A stretch of DNA of 64,000 nucleotides, from contig NC_135789.1 of assembly GCF_051106095.1 (NCBI RefSeq), positions 23,679,764 through 23,743,763 of the forward strand, read 5' to 3'. Position 1 is the first letter of the stretch; each line of letters starts with the position of its first letter. Source of the DNA: Pogona vitticeps. Its lineage: Eukaryota > Chordata > Lepidosauria > Squamata > Agamidae. The notes under the pieces are model-generated. The model was given only the letters and a program-made list of their open reading frames with translations. It was not told where the DNA came from and did not search any database. Below, piece by piece: positions 20,321-33,300 of the stretch. Made by a program: the position numbers and the translations under genes.

Positions 20321-22151
20321 CCTAAGACGGCTCCGTTGTTTATTTGCAATGATAAGATGCATATATTGGGGATTTAAGCGAATAAGAGTCGTTGTCAGGG
20401 GGAAATATCCAGGGGAGGCATGATTTCCTTAGGGAGGACTATTCTACACTCATAGGAAACAGGCTCTTTCAAGGAACGGCAGCTGCTTGCAACCCTGGCT
20501 TCGAGTCCATCTGTTCTGTTGCCATCATGGGGCAAAAGGCTGGGTGCAGGAGAGGCGCCGGTGGTCGTTGGCACAGGAATCCCGTTATCTCGAGCAACCT
20601 TCCTTTCCAAAGACGGGCTTTCTAGGAAGTTAAAAGCTCTTACTGGAACACAAGAGGATCATGGACTGGAGGGCATGCGCATGAGGTGACCCTTGCCACG
20701 GCTGGTTCTACAAGGAAGGACAGATCACGCTGGTTTAACTCCTAGCCTTCAGGCAACGTCACCCCCTTCCTCTCTAAGGGCTGTTGGAGCCAGAGTACAA
20801 GAGCCGGACTTCAATAAACTTCTCGCCTTGATCCAAATGTTGAAAGCGGAGGGGGGGGGCTTGTTCCAGAGGTGCCTGGCTTGCTCCAGACGTCCCTCTG
20901 GGTGCTGCGCCACAAGCAGCCTGTTGGCCAAGGAGGAGCATCCTGGTTCGGATGTCCTGGCACAAGCCCCTCCTGCCCATGGGTGGCGGCGTCGGGATCT
21001 TCATGCAGCATTTTCGTCCCAGAGGGCCCAGCGTCTTCAGCCAAACACACATGAAAGGGCACCGTTTTCCAGCAGGACTTCCAAAATCGGTGTGAAAGCG
21101 GCAAAGCGCCTCTTTGATATGAGGTGGATCCAGACCTCACTGGCCAAATTTAGTCCCCCTGAGGAGCAACAGGACTCGGAAATGATTTACTTAAGGCCTG
21201 TTGGCTTCAAGGAGACGAAAGCAGGACTTAGTTGGGTGCAAGCCTGCATTAATATTCCCCTGCAGCTCACAATTTGTGTGCCTGTGTTTTGTTAGACAAA
21301 CGTTCCTTCCCATTGAAACCGCTCCACTTTTCACTAAGGGGGTGGGTGAGGCAGATCCCCTCGGCCATTGCGTTCCTTGGACAATGTCACGGCGGCCGCC
21401 CTCTGCCCCATGAATTTAAGACAGCCTGACTCCTTCTTTCCCATATTCTAGGGACCCACCATTCCTGGCAAATCAAGTTCCCTTTTGACAACCCGTAGCT
21501 GCCTTCACTACTTCCTCCCCAACTCCCGTTTATGGTGTGTGTTTTTTTCCAAGTGGAAACTAGGCTCCCTTAGCTTGACCGGTAAGGTATGGAAAGCCCC
21601 CAGCGTCTTGCAACAGCCTGCAAATGAATTCATATTTTAATACAAAATATTCACACAGTTCATCCCCTTTCTGCCCGCCTGCTCCCGGCTACACATGCTG
21701 GTCAGTTCAAGAGCTTTACTCCACAAAGGGGGACTGTTGGGGGGGGGAATGAGATCTGGACTCCCACTGCAGCATTTTTCTTTAAACTGGGGGGGGGGCA
21801 TTTTTCCAGAGCTGGGTTAAGCAAAAAGTGACTGGAGGTGGGGAAGAGGCAGAACAGGAAAGACAGGGCGGTCATTCCAAGAGACAACAGAATCCCCCTG
21901 CCCCCCCCCAAAAAAGTGTCCTGCACCTCTTGTTCTGGGTCTGACCCTTTCTCCTCGTGCCCCACGCAAAGCCTTCTCGTCCTCCTTTCCAGAAACACCG
22001 CCTGGATCACAGCTCCCTTGTGTCATCTTCCACTCTTTCGGTTAGAGTTAAATAATAATTATTAAATGTTTCGTTATAAAGATGGGGTTTCTGTTTTCTT
22101 TCTTTCGTAAACCCCCAAATACCGCCTTAAGAGCCCCGCTCGTCAAGGGTG
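20321..22151 (-). other. RABEP1: Probable RABEP1 3' UTR
   Basis: The interval follows the RABEP1 stop codon and contains no open frame of interest. A minus-strand AATAAA at 20339-20344 (TTTATT on +) would give a 3' UTR of about 1.8 kb. A minus-strand ATTAAA at 21636-21641 is an alternative. Without transcript data the true end is uncertain. Confidence 0.4.
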
Positions 22152-22253
22152 TCATGTCTCAGGCAGCTGATTAATGTCTGTCAGTTTTGTGTCGTTGAGG
22201 ATGGCGCGGATTCTCTCCAGGGAATCGGCCTGCCGGATCCGTTCCAGCTGGAC
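22152..22253 (-). CDS. RABEP1: RABEP1 last coding exon (18) with stop
   Basis: Encodes VQLERIRQADSLERIRAILN, then DTKLTDINQLPET and TGA at 22154-22152. The ending is identical to human over the last residues. Acceptor CTTTTAG. Confidence 0.97.
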   Translation of the reverse strand, partial: VQLERIRQADSLERIRAILNDTKLTDINQLPET

Positions 22254-24300
22254 CTAAAAGGAAGGCAAGCCACAGGGAAGCGAAATCAATGCGGGCGGCT
22301 CAGCGTGCCTCCCCAAGCGCTAACTGAAAAGCAACTGAAAGACAAGCAGCCAGGAAAACCGCCCTACCTCTAATTGGGAGGTGGGGGGGAGAGGAGATGG
22401 CGCGAGGAATCAATGTGGAGCGCAAAAACAGACCCCGGGGACGGATGCTTCCTTCACCAGAGGTCAAGGAAGGACGGCTCTAAGCAGACATGATGAAGCC
22501 CTTACCTGGGGGGGGGGGGGCGGCCGTGTCCCTCTTCTGAACCCCCACCCCACCCGGGGGGGCACTGTGCCCCGCGGCCTCCGACCCAACGCCGGCAACC
22601 TCACCTGGAGGGTCTGGGAGAGCTTCACAAAGTCCCTCTGGACTTGCTCGCTGACGTCCAGCTCCGTCTGCAGCCGCTGCGCCTTGTTCTTCTCCTCAAA
22701 CATCAGCTGTTCGAGGGCCGCCTGGCAGAAGAAATGGCCTTGGTTTTTGCATCCAAAGGGGGAGGGGGCAGAAACGAGTAGAGATTGCCGGCACCCACAC
22801 CCCACTCGCGCTTCCTTAAATAGCTACCTTTGCGGCTGCCTCCTTTTTCAGCTGCTCTTCAAGACCGTTTTTCCTCTCCTGGTAGATTTCCAGCTGCTGC
22901 GTTTTCTCCTTTAACGTGGATTCCAGCTGCAAGGATGAAAGCAGAAACAACCACCTAAGTCTTCCCTTAAAAAGAAGGGAAACGAAAGGAAAAGAATCTC
23001 ACAACATCTCACTCTCGGAGAGGAGCAGAGGGGGGGGGAAATCACTATTTTCTCCAAGTCACAAGATTTCTCTGCATGAGTTATCTCCCCCACCCCCACC
23101 CGAGAAATCTCATGGGGTTTTCTTGGAAGTGTTGTGGCCATTAACGCCGACAGAGAAAGGCAACTTTCCTGCACATAAATGGGGGCAAAGAAAGGAAAAT
23201 ACTGAGAAAGAGAGAAGTAAAAGGGAGAACAAGACAAGGGTCTCATTTTCATCGGGAAGCTAGCAAATCTCAGTGATAAAAGTGGATGCTTCAGTGGAGC
23301 ATCTATGGCACGGCGAGGCTTGGAAAACCACCAAGAATGAGGACTTGCTCTATCCTTCATGTCCATTTTCAATTTTTGCTTTCCTTGTGGAAAGGGGCGT
23401 CTCTTGGGCCAAAGAATTACGCTGAGGCATAGCATTAGAAGATATTGCTTCTCACCTGCAAGCGCCTCGGATCCCCAGAGGTTCTTGGACTACAACTCCC
23501 AGAAGTCCTGGGCGGCCCAACTAGCCAGCGTTGAAGGGTTCAGGGAGTTACAGACCAAGAACATTAGGGGATCTGAGGTTGGGAACCACCCCCTGCTCTA
23601 GGGTGGCTAAGGAGGCAACCGCAGCCCAATCGGTTGGGAAGGTCTGAGGAAGGAGGGGCCAAGAGCAAAATCCAAGGCCAGTCCACAGAACCGCTTGCCT
23701 GCAAAACAGCATCGCTTGTAAGCCCCCCTCTCACCTAAAACCTGGCTGCGAGGCTGTGAAACACGAGGTGTCTCAGCCTCAGCTGATCCATTCTAATCTT
23801 GGACACCCAACGTGGTCGTTTCTGAGACCAAGAAGGCGTGGGTGTAACCGAGGGAACGTCACCCGTGTGCTCCGAAACCCAAGTCCTTTCCCCTTAGGCA
23901 AAAAATGAAAGAAATCCACCACAGCCCAGGATCGTTATAACACGATGGGAGGAGGGGCCATTGTTTCCTTCAGAAGAACCTGCCTCAATCTGAGACATTA
24001 CGATTACAGCTCCCATGCTCCCCAGCCAGCACAGCTACATCTGGAGGGCCATCCCCTGGAGAAAAGTTGAGACAGCATGTCCAGCACCTCCTAAGGGGTT
24101 GGGGGTGCAACACTTACCTCCTCCTTCTCCCCTCTTATCCGCTCCAGTTCTGCTCTTAAACTGGAGGCAGCCGCTAGAAAAGAAGGGGAAAAATTTTCAT
24201 CTTAAGAATCAGGACAGACCTCCTCAGGAATTGGGAAGCTGAGCCAGAACAGAACTCATCTGAATTAATGAATGAATTAATTAATTAATTAACTAGTTTG

Positions 24301-24386
<86 letters not shown>

Positions 24387-27300
24387 GTCTGTCTGTCTGT
24401 CTGTCTGTCTGTCTCCTCCAATTTTTCCTAGGATCCCTCCAGTCAGGTGTCTTCTCCTTGCAACTGACTCAGGAGGGCTGAGCCATCAGTCTTCCCCCCA
24501 AGGGAAACAGAAAACACCCTTCAAGCAGGTCCACCTCCCGGCCCACCCAGGCGGCCTGCCGTTCTCTCTGGACCGTTTCTGGTGGGGAAGCCCCTCTGAG
24601 GAGGAGGGAAGGGCTCCTGTCTGTGGAAATGGGAGGAAAGGTTCCTGGAAGATACAGGCAGGACGGTTTGTTAACTGCAGAGCTTTTGCGCACACATCTG
24701 AAAGAGGACCATGATTGGGGACCCAACGTGCAGTGGAAATGCAGGGGCTCCTCTCGGCCCGTGCCTTGCAGGGTAGCTCTCCAAATTATCTATCCGGAAC
24801 TGGCCTTTGGGGTGGTGAAGCCTCTACAGGCGCAAGGGCCGAGCCGGTGGTTACAGAATATTCACAAACATTCCAAGGAGTTAAAGCAAGCAGCTTCCGT
24901 GAGAAAGGGAGGTAAAAGTTCTCTGTCTGTCTGGCAGGAAGGTGTGGCGCAGGCACCGAAGACAACAATGGTTGCATGGGAGAGGTGAGGACTGGGGACG
25001 AGGCCTATTTGCAGGGACACAGAAGGACGGTGAACCCTAGAAATAGAAAGACCTGGTGAAGGTGGCATACGGCTCTAAAGAAGAAGAAGATGCCAGAAAG
25101 GCAGGCCAAGAGGAAGGCATTTGGTGGGAAACTACAGGGAAGACAAGGAGCTGAGACAGGAGACAGAGGCCTCTAGAGACACCTCGTAGAAGTTAAGGTT
25201 GAGAGGAGCTTTTTCTGTCCTGTCTCGAGTCCCAGTGGAGCAGAACAACCGGCCACTGCGAGGTGGCAGGTGAGTGTCTAGAAGTGGTGATGACCACGGG
25301 GAGCGGGAAGGGAACAAGGGATCGGATTCAACTTCACCTAACCAGGCACTTCTTTGAAGGCAAGGTCTGGCCATCTTACGGCTGGTTCGAGGCTTCTAGT
25401 GAACAGTGTCGGTGCCACCCTGTAGAGCAGGGGCTCCCAACCTGGGTCTCCAGAGTGTCCTTGGACGACAACTCCCAGAGATCCTGGCCACCCCAGCCAG
25501 AGGCAAAGGCTTCTGGGAGTTGAAGTCCAAGAACACCCTGGAGACCCAGGGTTGGGAGCCCCTGCTGTCGAGAGTTTTATTGGCATGTTCTTCTCAATAG
25601 AAGGGCACATCACACACATCTTACAGGTTTGTTTCCAAGAGTCACACACAGTTTCTACGCAGCAGGTTGAGCAACTCAAAACACGCTGTGAGGAGGGACA
25701 CAACGAACAACCACGATCTTTCTGCACCGACCGACCAGAGGGGCTCAAGGCCTCTTTCCGCCCTGATGCTCAGCACCTGGCTGATGCCTCTCGCACCCAG
25801 TGCTGAGCGGGTTCTTCTCTCTCACCTATTTCCTCCTTGCAGCCCTCAATTTCCAGCTGCAGGGTCTCCTCGATATTCTCCTTCAAGCACTGTTCGGCCT
25901 GGATCTGTTCTTTTAAGAACAAAATCTCCGCCTTCAGTTTCTCTTCCAGGTGGTCGGCGGCGGTCCGCACGCTAATGATGTCTTCGCGGTACTTGAGGGC
26001 CAGGTCACGGAGTTCCTGCAGGAAGAAAGGTTCCCACCTTGAAGAACAAGGCTGCTTTCTCAGTCACGTAGGTCACCCGAGAGCCCTCGGTGCCACTAAG
26101 GTGTTGAAACGGGTGAGGATGAATTTGAAACGGACTGTCCACATGACGGATGGAGAGGAGAATAAACTGGGACATGAGCAGCAAATCGCTTGGAAGCGCT
26201 GAGACTGTGAAAATTCATAGCTTCATCTCATAAAAGGAGTAAATGTGTGTGTGCATGCAAGGAGGGGAGACTCTGGATTGAGAGGTAAGGGATAAAAAGC
26301 GGAAACAGCTGCCATTAAAAACTAACCTCTAGTTTACTCTGTAAAAACTTAAGACGATCCGATCAACAAATCCCAATCTTCTTGGACATGGGAGATGGAT
26401 CAGCCACAATATATTCAGTAGGATTCCCCCCTGCCCCAATAGAGAGTAACCCCCATTTTGTAACACTGTGGAATCAGGGAAGGAGGCTGATGGGATAAAC
26501 AAATCTTTCCACCGGGTAGGGCCAGAATTTTGACCTTTTGGATGTGGCCTACACAGCATGGACGCGGAGAGGTCAGCCCCCGTCCGGTCCCTTCCAGCAA
26601 GCAAGCGGGTAGAAGCAAAAGAAAGAAAGGACCAAATGCGTGAGAAGGTGCCTAGGCTGAGTCAGGCCAAGCCCAGTATCGTCTGCTTTTGACCGGCAGC
26701 ACTGACTCGCTAGGCGCTCAGCTTCACTCAGGCCAGCTGGAGATCACGGGGGCTCCCGTTTACCAAACCACAAATTGCCCAGCTTTCAAAATCTGTCAGG
26801 ACAGCTTGCAGACAGAGGATGCAGACTACTGGGAGGATGCTGGAGTCTCAAGTGACAGGTGGCTAGACTGTGAGGAAGCTGGGTCACTGCCTGATATAAT
26901 AGTATGTGAAAGAGGAAGAGGAGCGTTTTACTCACAGGTCTTTCTATATATTATTAGCCCATCGGCCCAAATCTGGGGCCAAAAGACACCATGGAGAACT
27001 AAAACATCCCCACAAAGAAAGGTTTAAAAGTATTTTGGTGTTTGGCATCCAAACAGGTTCATGAAACAGGACTGTTGATTCCCACTCACCCCTTTACAGT
27101 AGGACCTCCATATTCGCGGGATCAGTATCCGCTGATTCGCTTATAAACGGTCTGAAAATACTAAAAATATCAAAAGGAAAATCCTAGAAATATATATTTC
27201 CAAAGATATGACCAGAACTGGTCACTACAGGGAGCCAGAGACCACCTTATGTAAAGTGTTTGCTATTAAAACAGTGTTTGTTATAATCCACGTTTTTCAG

Positions 27301-30300
27301 GATCCGTGGAGGGGCTTCAGACCGATTCCCTACAGATACTGGGGTCCTACTACACTCCACAACTGTGGTGGCTACCTTTTTGACAACCTTCCTATCAATA
27401 ATGCCTCCCAATTAATTAACCACACAATTATTCTGTTTCAAAATCAACACAGGAGTCTCCTACCTCTCCAGATTCTGGCAAGATGAAGTTTTCAGCCTGT
27501 TGCAAAGAAGCGTGGAGGCCGTGTTTCCCTTGAAGGCTTTCGTTTTCTTTCTGCAACCTCCCCAACTCCTCCGAGACTTGCTCTCTCGACTGCATCAGGA
27601 CGGCCTTCAGGATGGGGAACAAAAAGCAAGACCATTTTACAATCACAGCTTCAGAATTTATCCTTCTTACAAAAATCATCTTTCTTCCTCAACCTTTTGG
27701 AAGCGCACAAAGAGGGAAATAAAACTGCTAGGAAAAAGAAAAGGCAGAGGCCAGTATGGCTAACGCCTTTGTTCTCTCCTTGCCTTTACCTCCTGTTCCA
27801 CTTTAGAGTGGGAAATAAGTCATTTTAAGCATCATGCAAGGGGCCAGGGTGAATCAAAGCCTATGTATTCTCAATCATCCACCCAAAGGACATCTGTCTT
27901 ACTTTTTAGCTATTCAGTAAGGAGCTTACTCCCAGAAGCAACACAGTAAAGGGTATCGGTGACCTGTTTGCTCGGTCCTTCTCCCGTTTCAAGGTCAAAA
28001 TTATCTTATTTCCTCAAACAGCGTAGCCCCTTAACAGGTTTAACAGGACAGGCAGAATAAATTAAAAGCCGCACACTTGAACAGCAACTCCTCCTGACCA
28101 GCGTCCCAAAGGGATTTTATGGCATGAAATGGAAAACCTGACAAGAGCACAATCCAGGAAGGACACAAGGATTTACTGCGTAACATTGGAGGTGCAGAAA
28201 TGAAGAAGCCAATCTTCAAGGGAATGGACGGAGAGAACCATTGGTTATAAAAACGGGGGGGGGGGATTTGTGTGTGTGTATGTGGTTGAGGTCTCTGGCT
28301 ACAGAGCCGGAGGTTGGGAGTTCGATTCCTCCCACGGGGAGTCCTTGAAGGGGGCTGGACTGGATGACCCCACAGGGTCCCTTTCCAGCTCTGCAGTTCT
28401 AAGATTATTACTTGTTGGGTGCCAACAAAACAAGGCACATGCTTGCAGGGAAGCTATTGGGGGGGTGGCGGGGGGGCTCATGAAGCTGAAGTTTCAACCC
28501 AGTATCTTTAGCCCATTTCCCCCACTTCTTCCACCCACGCAAGCAGGGGGATCCAAAGTCACAGAAGCGATCCAAGTCTGTGCTGTAAGCAAACACGGCT
28601 GTGAACAAAATGGAGACACACCTCGGAGAAGCTGGGCTGAGTTATGCCTTCAAGAGTTATTATTCTCAGGTTTGCCCGTTCCTGTCCTTTTGGATAAGTT
28701 TAAACTTCCTTTTACTGGTTTTAGGAAAATCTAAAATCCTTTCTACTTCTGGCCAGCTTCTGAATGAATTTTAAGGACAGTTTTATAATCATTTCACAGG
28801 CTGCTCTTTCCTACCGCCGCACGTTCCACGGGTCTCGTGCCTGAATTAACCGTTTTAAGCCCTTCTGCAACAGGTAAGCACTCGAAATGACCAAGCCGTT
28901 AAACTGATGAGAAAAAAAAACATACGCCTGAGTTGTCACCTCTCCCTGTTTAAGAGAGCTCTTCTGCCTTTGTGTTCCTTTGGGGTGGGAGGCCATGACA
29001 GAGCTGCTCCATGTCCCCCCCATCCTTGTTTCCCACAACAAGCCACGTGGAGCAAAGAGGAGCAGACTAACTCACCTTCGTGGTCTCTCCATGCCACTGA
29101 ATCCTGCTTTGTCCCTCTGGTCATGGAACAGCCACCAATTGTGACTCTGCTGTCCTTCCTGTGATATCACTGCCTGTCCAAACCCCCCCCCCCATTTCTG
29201 TCACCCTGCCTCCTTAGAGAACTGTCGTTTTCAAACCCACACACCCACCCCTGTTCCTTTACTCCTCCTTTCCTGAGCACCGATCACCTCCTGTAGCTCA
29301 GCAGGAGAGGGAGCCAGGACACAGATGCCTCCTTCGCTTGCCCCAAAGGGACCGGGAGAGGGACAGTGGCACCCCACTGGTCTGGATCCAACCCTCCCTC
29401 CACCGTCAGGACTAGCAGAGGGCTTCTTTACATAAGGGGTTATTATTTCAAGAGTAGTCATATAGGCACCTCGAGGGATCCTGAAGACTCCCTACGTTAC
29501 AGAAGGTGTTCGCAGGGTGCACTCTGCTTTGCCAGATGCATCGGGGGGGTGAGGGATGGGGGAACACTGTGTAAAGAACACCATCACCTTTGCGTTCCTA
29601 GAAGCAGTCCTATGCCCAGCCATGGCTAGTCTCCCAGCACAGAAATGTCCTAAGGATGTTTCTGGCCTCTCCCCCCCCCCCCCCCCGACTCCAACTCCTA
29701 TCAAGGAGGCACTGTGGGGATTCGAACTCCCAACCTCTGGCTCCCCAGCCATGTAACCTACTCACTGGATGCCCCATGCCTCCGATAGGGCGGGGAGGTG
29801 CTCGGCAAAAAATGGTGACCATTAAGCCACGTTAGTCTTCAGGACTCTGCTGTTTCTGCCCCAACAGGCTCACACAACCAGCCTCCTTGGAGAATCAGAC
29901 AGAGAAAAACTAAAGTAACGACAGATAAAGTGTGCGCCTTTCTTTATTTACCATTTGGTCTTGGACGTCTCTCCTGGCTTGTGCAAAGTTCTGCTGCAGC
30001 ACGCCCAGCAAGGCCTCGGACTCCTGGGCTCTGGCAAGAAGCGATGAGATCTGTCACAGAAGGGAATACCATCATCTTATCAACCAAGCGAAACAGAAGG
30101 GAGGCAGGCGGCAGGGGAGGTGCTCTGGCCCCTGCACGGCTTCACCTGATCTCTTCAAACTGTGTCCCATGTAAAAGCTCTGTAAAACTAGGTTTCTTCA
30201 TCAGCGTGAGCCTAACCGATGGCTACAGAACAGCCTCCTCGATACAAGAGCAAAGTTGTGCCCAACACATCATGGGGAGCCTCTCAGGAAACCCAAGGGC

Positions 30301-33300
30301 AACACAGAAGAAGTTCTCATTTTTGAAACCAGGCTCCACCCTTTGACGCCAGAGCCAAAAACTTGCTTGTGACCTGCAGCTGGTTTATTCTGGGCAAGGG
30401 CAAGCTCGGGGGGGGGGCTTAGTGGCGACTACCTGCCCCCAGGAGCTACAAGGAACTCCCCCAAAACCGGGGGGGGGGGGAAGGAGGAGGAAAGAAACAG
30501 AAGGAAAGCCCAAACGAGAGACCGGCGGCTTTCAGTTTGGTAAGAATCTTTGTTTTTTAACATTACAAAGGTGCGGGGCAGCCTGCAGCTTGTTTCAAAG
30601 AGAGCCCCCTCCCTTGAGGAGAAGCGGTGGGTTTAATGGCCGCACGGCAGCCAAAACTGGGCTCCCGACCCGGTGTTCAATCCCAAGGAGCCAGCTCAGG
30701 GTTGACCCAGCTTTCTATCCTTCCGAGGTTGATAAAATGAGTACCCAGATCGCTTCGGGGGGGGGGGGGAGAGACAATGTGTAGTCTGTGTAATTAAGTG
30801 GTAAACCGCCCAGCAAGTGCTTGAAGCGCTATGAGGCGGTCTATCAGCTGCGCGCTTTGCTTTGCTTTCTTGCTTTCCCATAAACAATCCAAGGGCCACG
30901 ATCCTCTTGCCGGTCTCAACTAAGAACAGACTTGCAGAAACCACCTGCTGAATCGACCAAGGAACACGAAGCACCTCACAGTAAAAGGAGGGGGAAATGA
31001 AAGCTCTCCCATGCCAGGATTTTTGGAAAAGCCACGTGGCTGTCACGTTTTAATGCAAACCCGCTCACCCCACCCCCTTTTTAGCAAAACAAATTTTGGT
31101 GAATTCAGAGCTTCCGCATGGAAAAGAGAAATCCCTCAACGGTGGAAAAGGTACCCCAGAGCTTAGAAGGCACCTTCCTATAATTCTTGGGGCACGTGAG
31201 GGCCCTGCCATGCGCGGGGAAGTGTTAAGCCTCTTGCATTAAAACAGGCGTGCACTCCTAGGACGCTGCCCAGAGAGAAATCTCCTTGAGACCCTGACTC
31301 AGGCCTGCGCCCCCCCCCAGCTACCAGCCCCGCTTGTCCTCCCTCTACCTGGTTTCCTGAGTCTTCCGTGGTTTGCTGGATGCTTTCCTCGAGCTCCTGC
31401 TTCTCCCGCAGGGTTTTTTCAAGTTGGTCATTGGCCTGTCTCAGCATCGCCTGAAGCTTCTTCACCTGCATGGTTAGGACAGAGGACACCCTCATAAGCA
31501 TCCCAAGAAGAGGGCAGTTCCTCTCTCGGACAAAAGGCACGAAATACATCCGAAAGCCATAAGCAATGACATGGAAGAGGAGCACAAGGGAATTCATTAG
31601 CACACTGCTGGTGCTTCGAGGGGAACTCTGTGGTGGCCAAGACCACACAACACCCAGTTCTTGGGATCCAGAATGGAAGAAGAGCAGGGAATTTCAAAAT
31701 GCCCACACACCCCCATTGGAAGGGGACAGCTCTTCCAGTTTTCAAAAGTGTGAAATACATGTTTCTCTTGTGGAACAACCATGGAAACAGCACACAATTT
31801 CATTTTCCTTCAATTAAAAAATAGTTTATGTAAAGACTATAAAACCCAACGATGTGAAATTTGCTAGCTGTTGCTGTAAGCTGCATATAAGGCCGCTGAA
31901 GACACCCTTATTAAAAAAAAACATAAGATCTTTGTAGGAAAGTTCAATCAGGGCCACTAGAGGGACTCTGAGAAATAGATCCCTCGGAGGGCTTGTCTGT
32001 GGGAAGAGTCGCCAAAGGGATAACAACCCCAATAAGCACGAGGGCTAAATCAGAGGCAGAACTGAGTTGAAAAAGAGGAAGAGAGTGGACGGATGGAGGT
32101 CGGGATGCTCTGGACTCTCATGAAAACAAGAACAGAATTGTTATCACTAGTGGGGAGAGATGGGTGGAGGGCGGGATCCCCTGCAGCCACGTGTGACCTG
32201 TGAATTATATGAAAAACTGAACAACCATGGACACACCACGCCATCCCTCGGGGGGGGGGTCACGGAAGGATTTTTAATTCAGCAGACCGGGCTGGTGTAA
32301 AAAAGACTCCACGGCGATGCCTGATGGTGGAAAGAAGCACCGAGCCTTTACGCGGTGAACACACCTATCCTTCAAAAAATCACGACCTGGAGACGACAGA
32401 GCGCCTCAGGGGTTCAGTCGTGGGCTGCTCAGACCACCTCGGGTTGTTGCTCCCTAGCATGGTGTGCGTTTTACCACACTTGTCGCGACAGCAGCCAAGT
32501 GTGTGTAACAGGGCCTCTGATGCTCCTTCTGCCCCAGCCCTGGAGAAGACCTGCGCGGGTCGGAAGGCCGCTAAATCGGCAGGAACAACAACGGCTTAAG
32601 GAAGAAAGGCACGTAGGCAGAGGGCATTTTAAAGAGGGCTGTGCTGTGAAGGAAGGCCTTGTTCAACATGGCTGTTTTAGCACCAAGAGGGTCACCAAAA
32701 CCGGAGCAGACAAAAAAACAGACGAGGGCAGCAGATAAAGAGGGGGCAACGGGAAGGGGTCAGGAGGAGAGAGGGAAGGCTTCCCTGCACGTGGCTAAGG
32801 AAACCCACCGCCTTTGGCTCTGCTGAAAGAAGGTTCAGCCCCCGAGGCAGAGGGCGCTCCCCCATGGACTGCAAGGGCACCCCCCTCTGGGCCTTGGCCT
32901 CGCGCAAGTTGCCTCCGCCCGGCCCGCCCTTCTTCCCAACAGAAAGGAGGTTTATGCGCCTCCCTTCTGGGATACTTAAAAGAAAGCGCCGCCCCCCCCC
33001 CCCCGCCACCAAGGCTGCCGATGCAGGAGAGGAAGGAGTTACGGTGAAACCTGAGCCCCGCCAGGCGAGCGAGATTCTTTTGGCTTGTTGGGAAGAAAGC
33101 GCTTAAAGAGGCCTAGATGGGAGGGATGAGAAGTCCTGAAGGCCAGGAAGAAGCTAACCTGCACGGATGCTGGAAAAAAAACAAAACAGATCTCGCAAAC
33201 ACTAGACACAGCAGGGTCTCTTGGCTCTCTCTAGCGGCCAGTTCTGGTCACTTAATCTTTAGAAAGGTACATTTCTAGGATTTCTCTTTTAATATTTTCA

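Noticed and set aside
24298-24714. Open frame of SIYL repeats
   Set aside because: It is a translation of the ATCT microsatellite.
28281-28410. tRNA gene suggested by a good B box
   Set aside because: No cloverleaf or proper acceptor stem was seen, and the sequence continues into a SINE body also present at 49461 and 49715.
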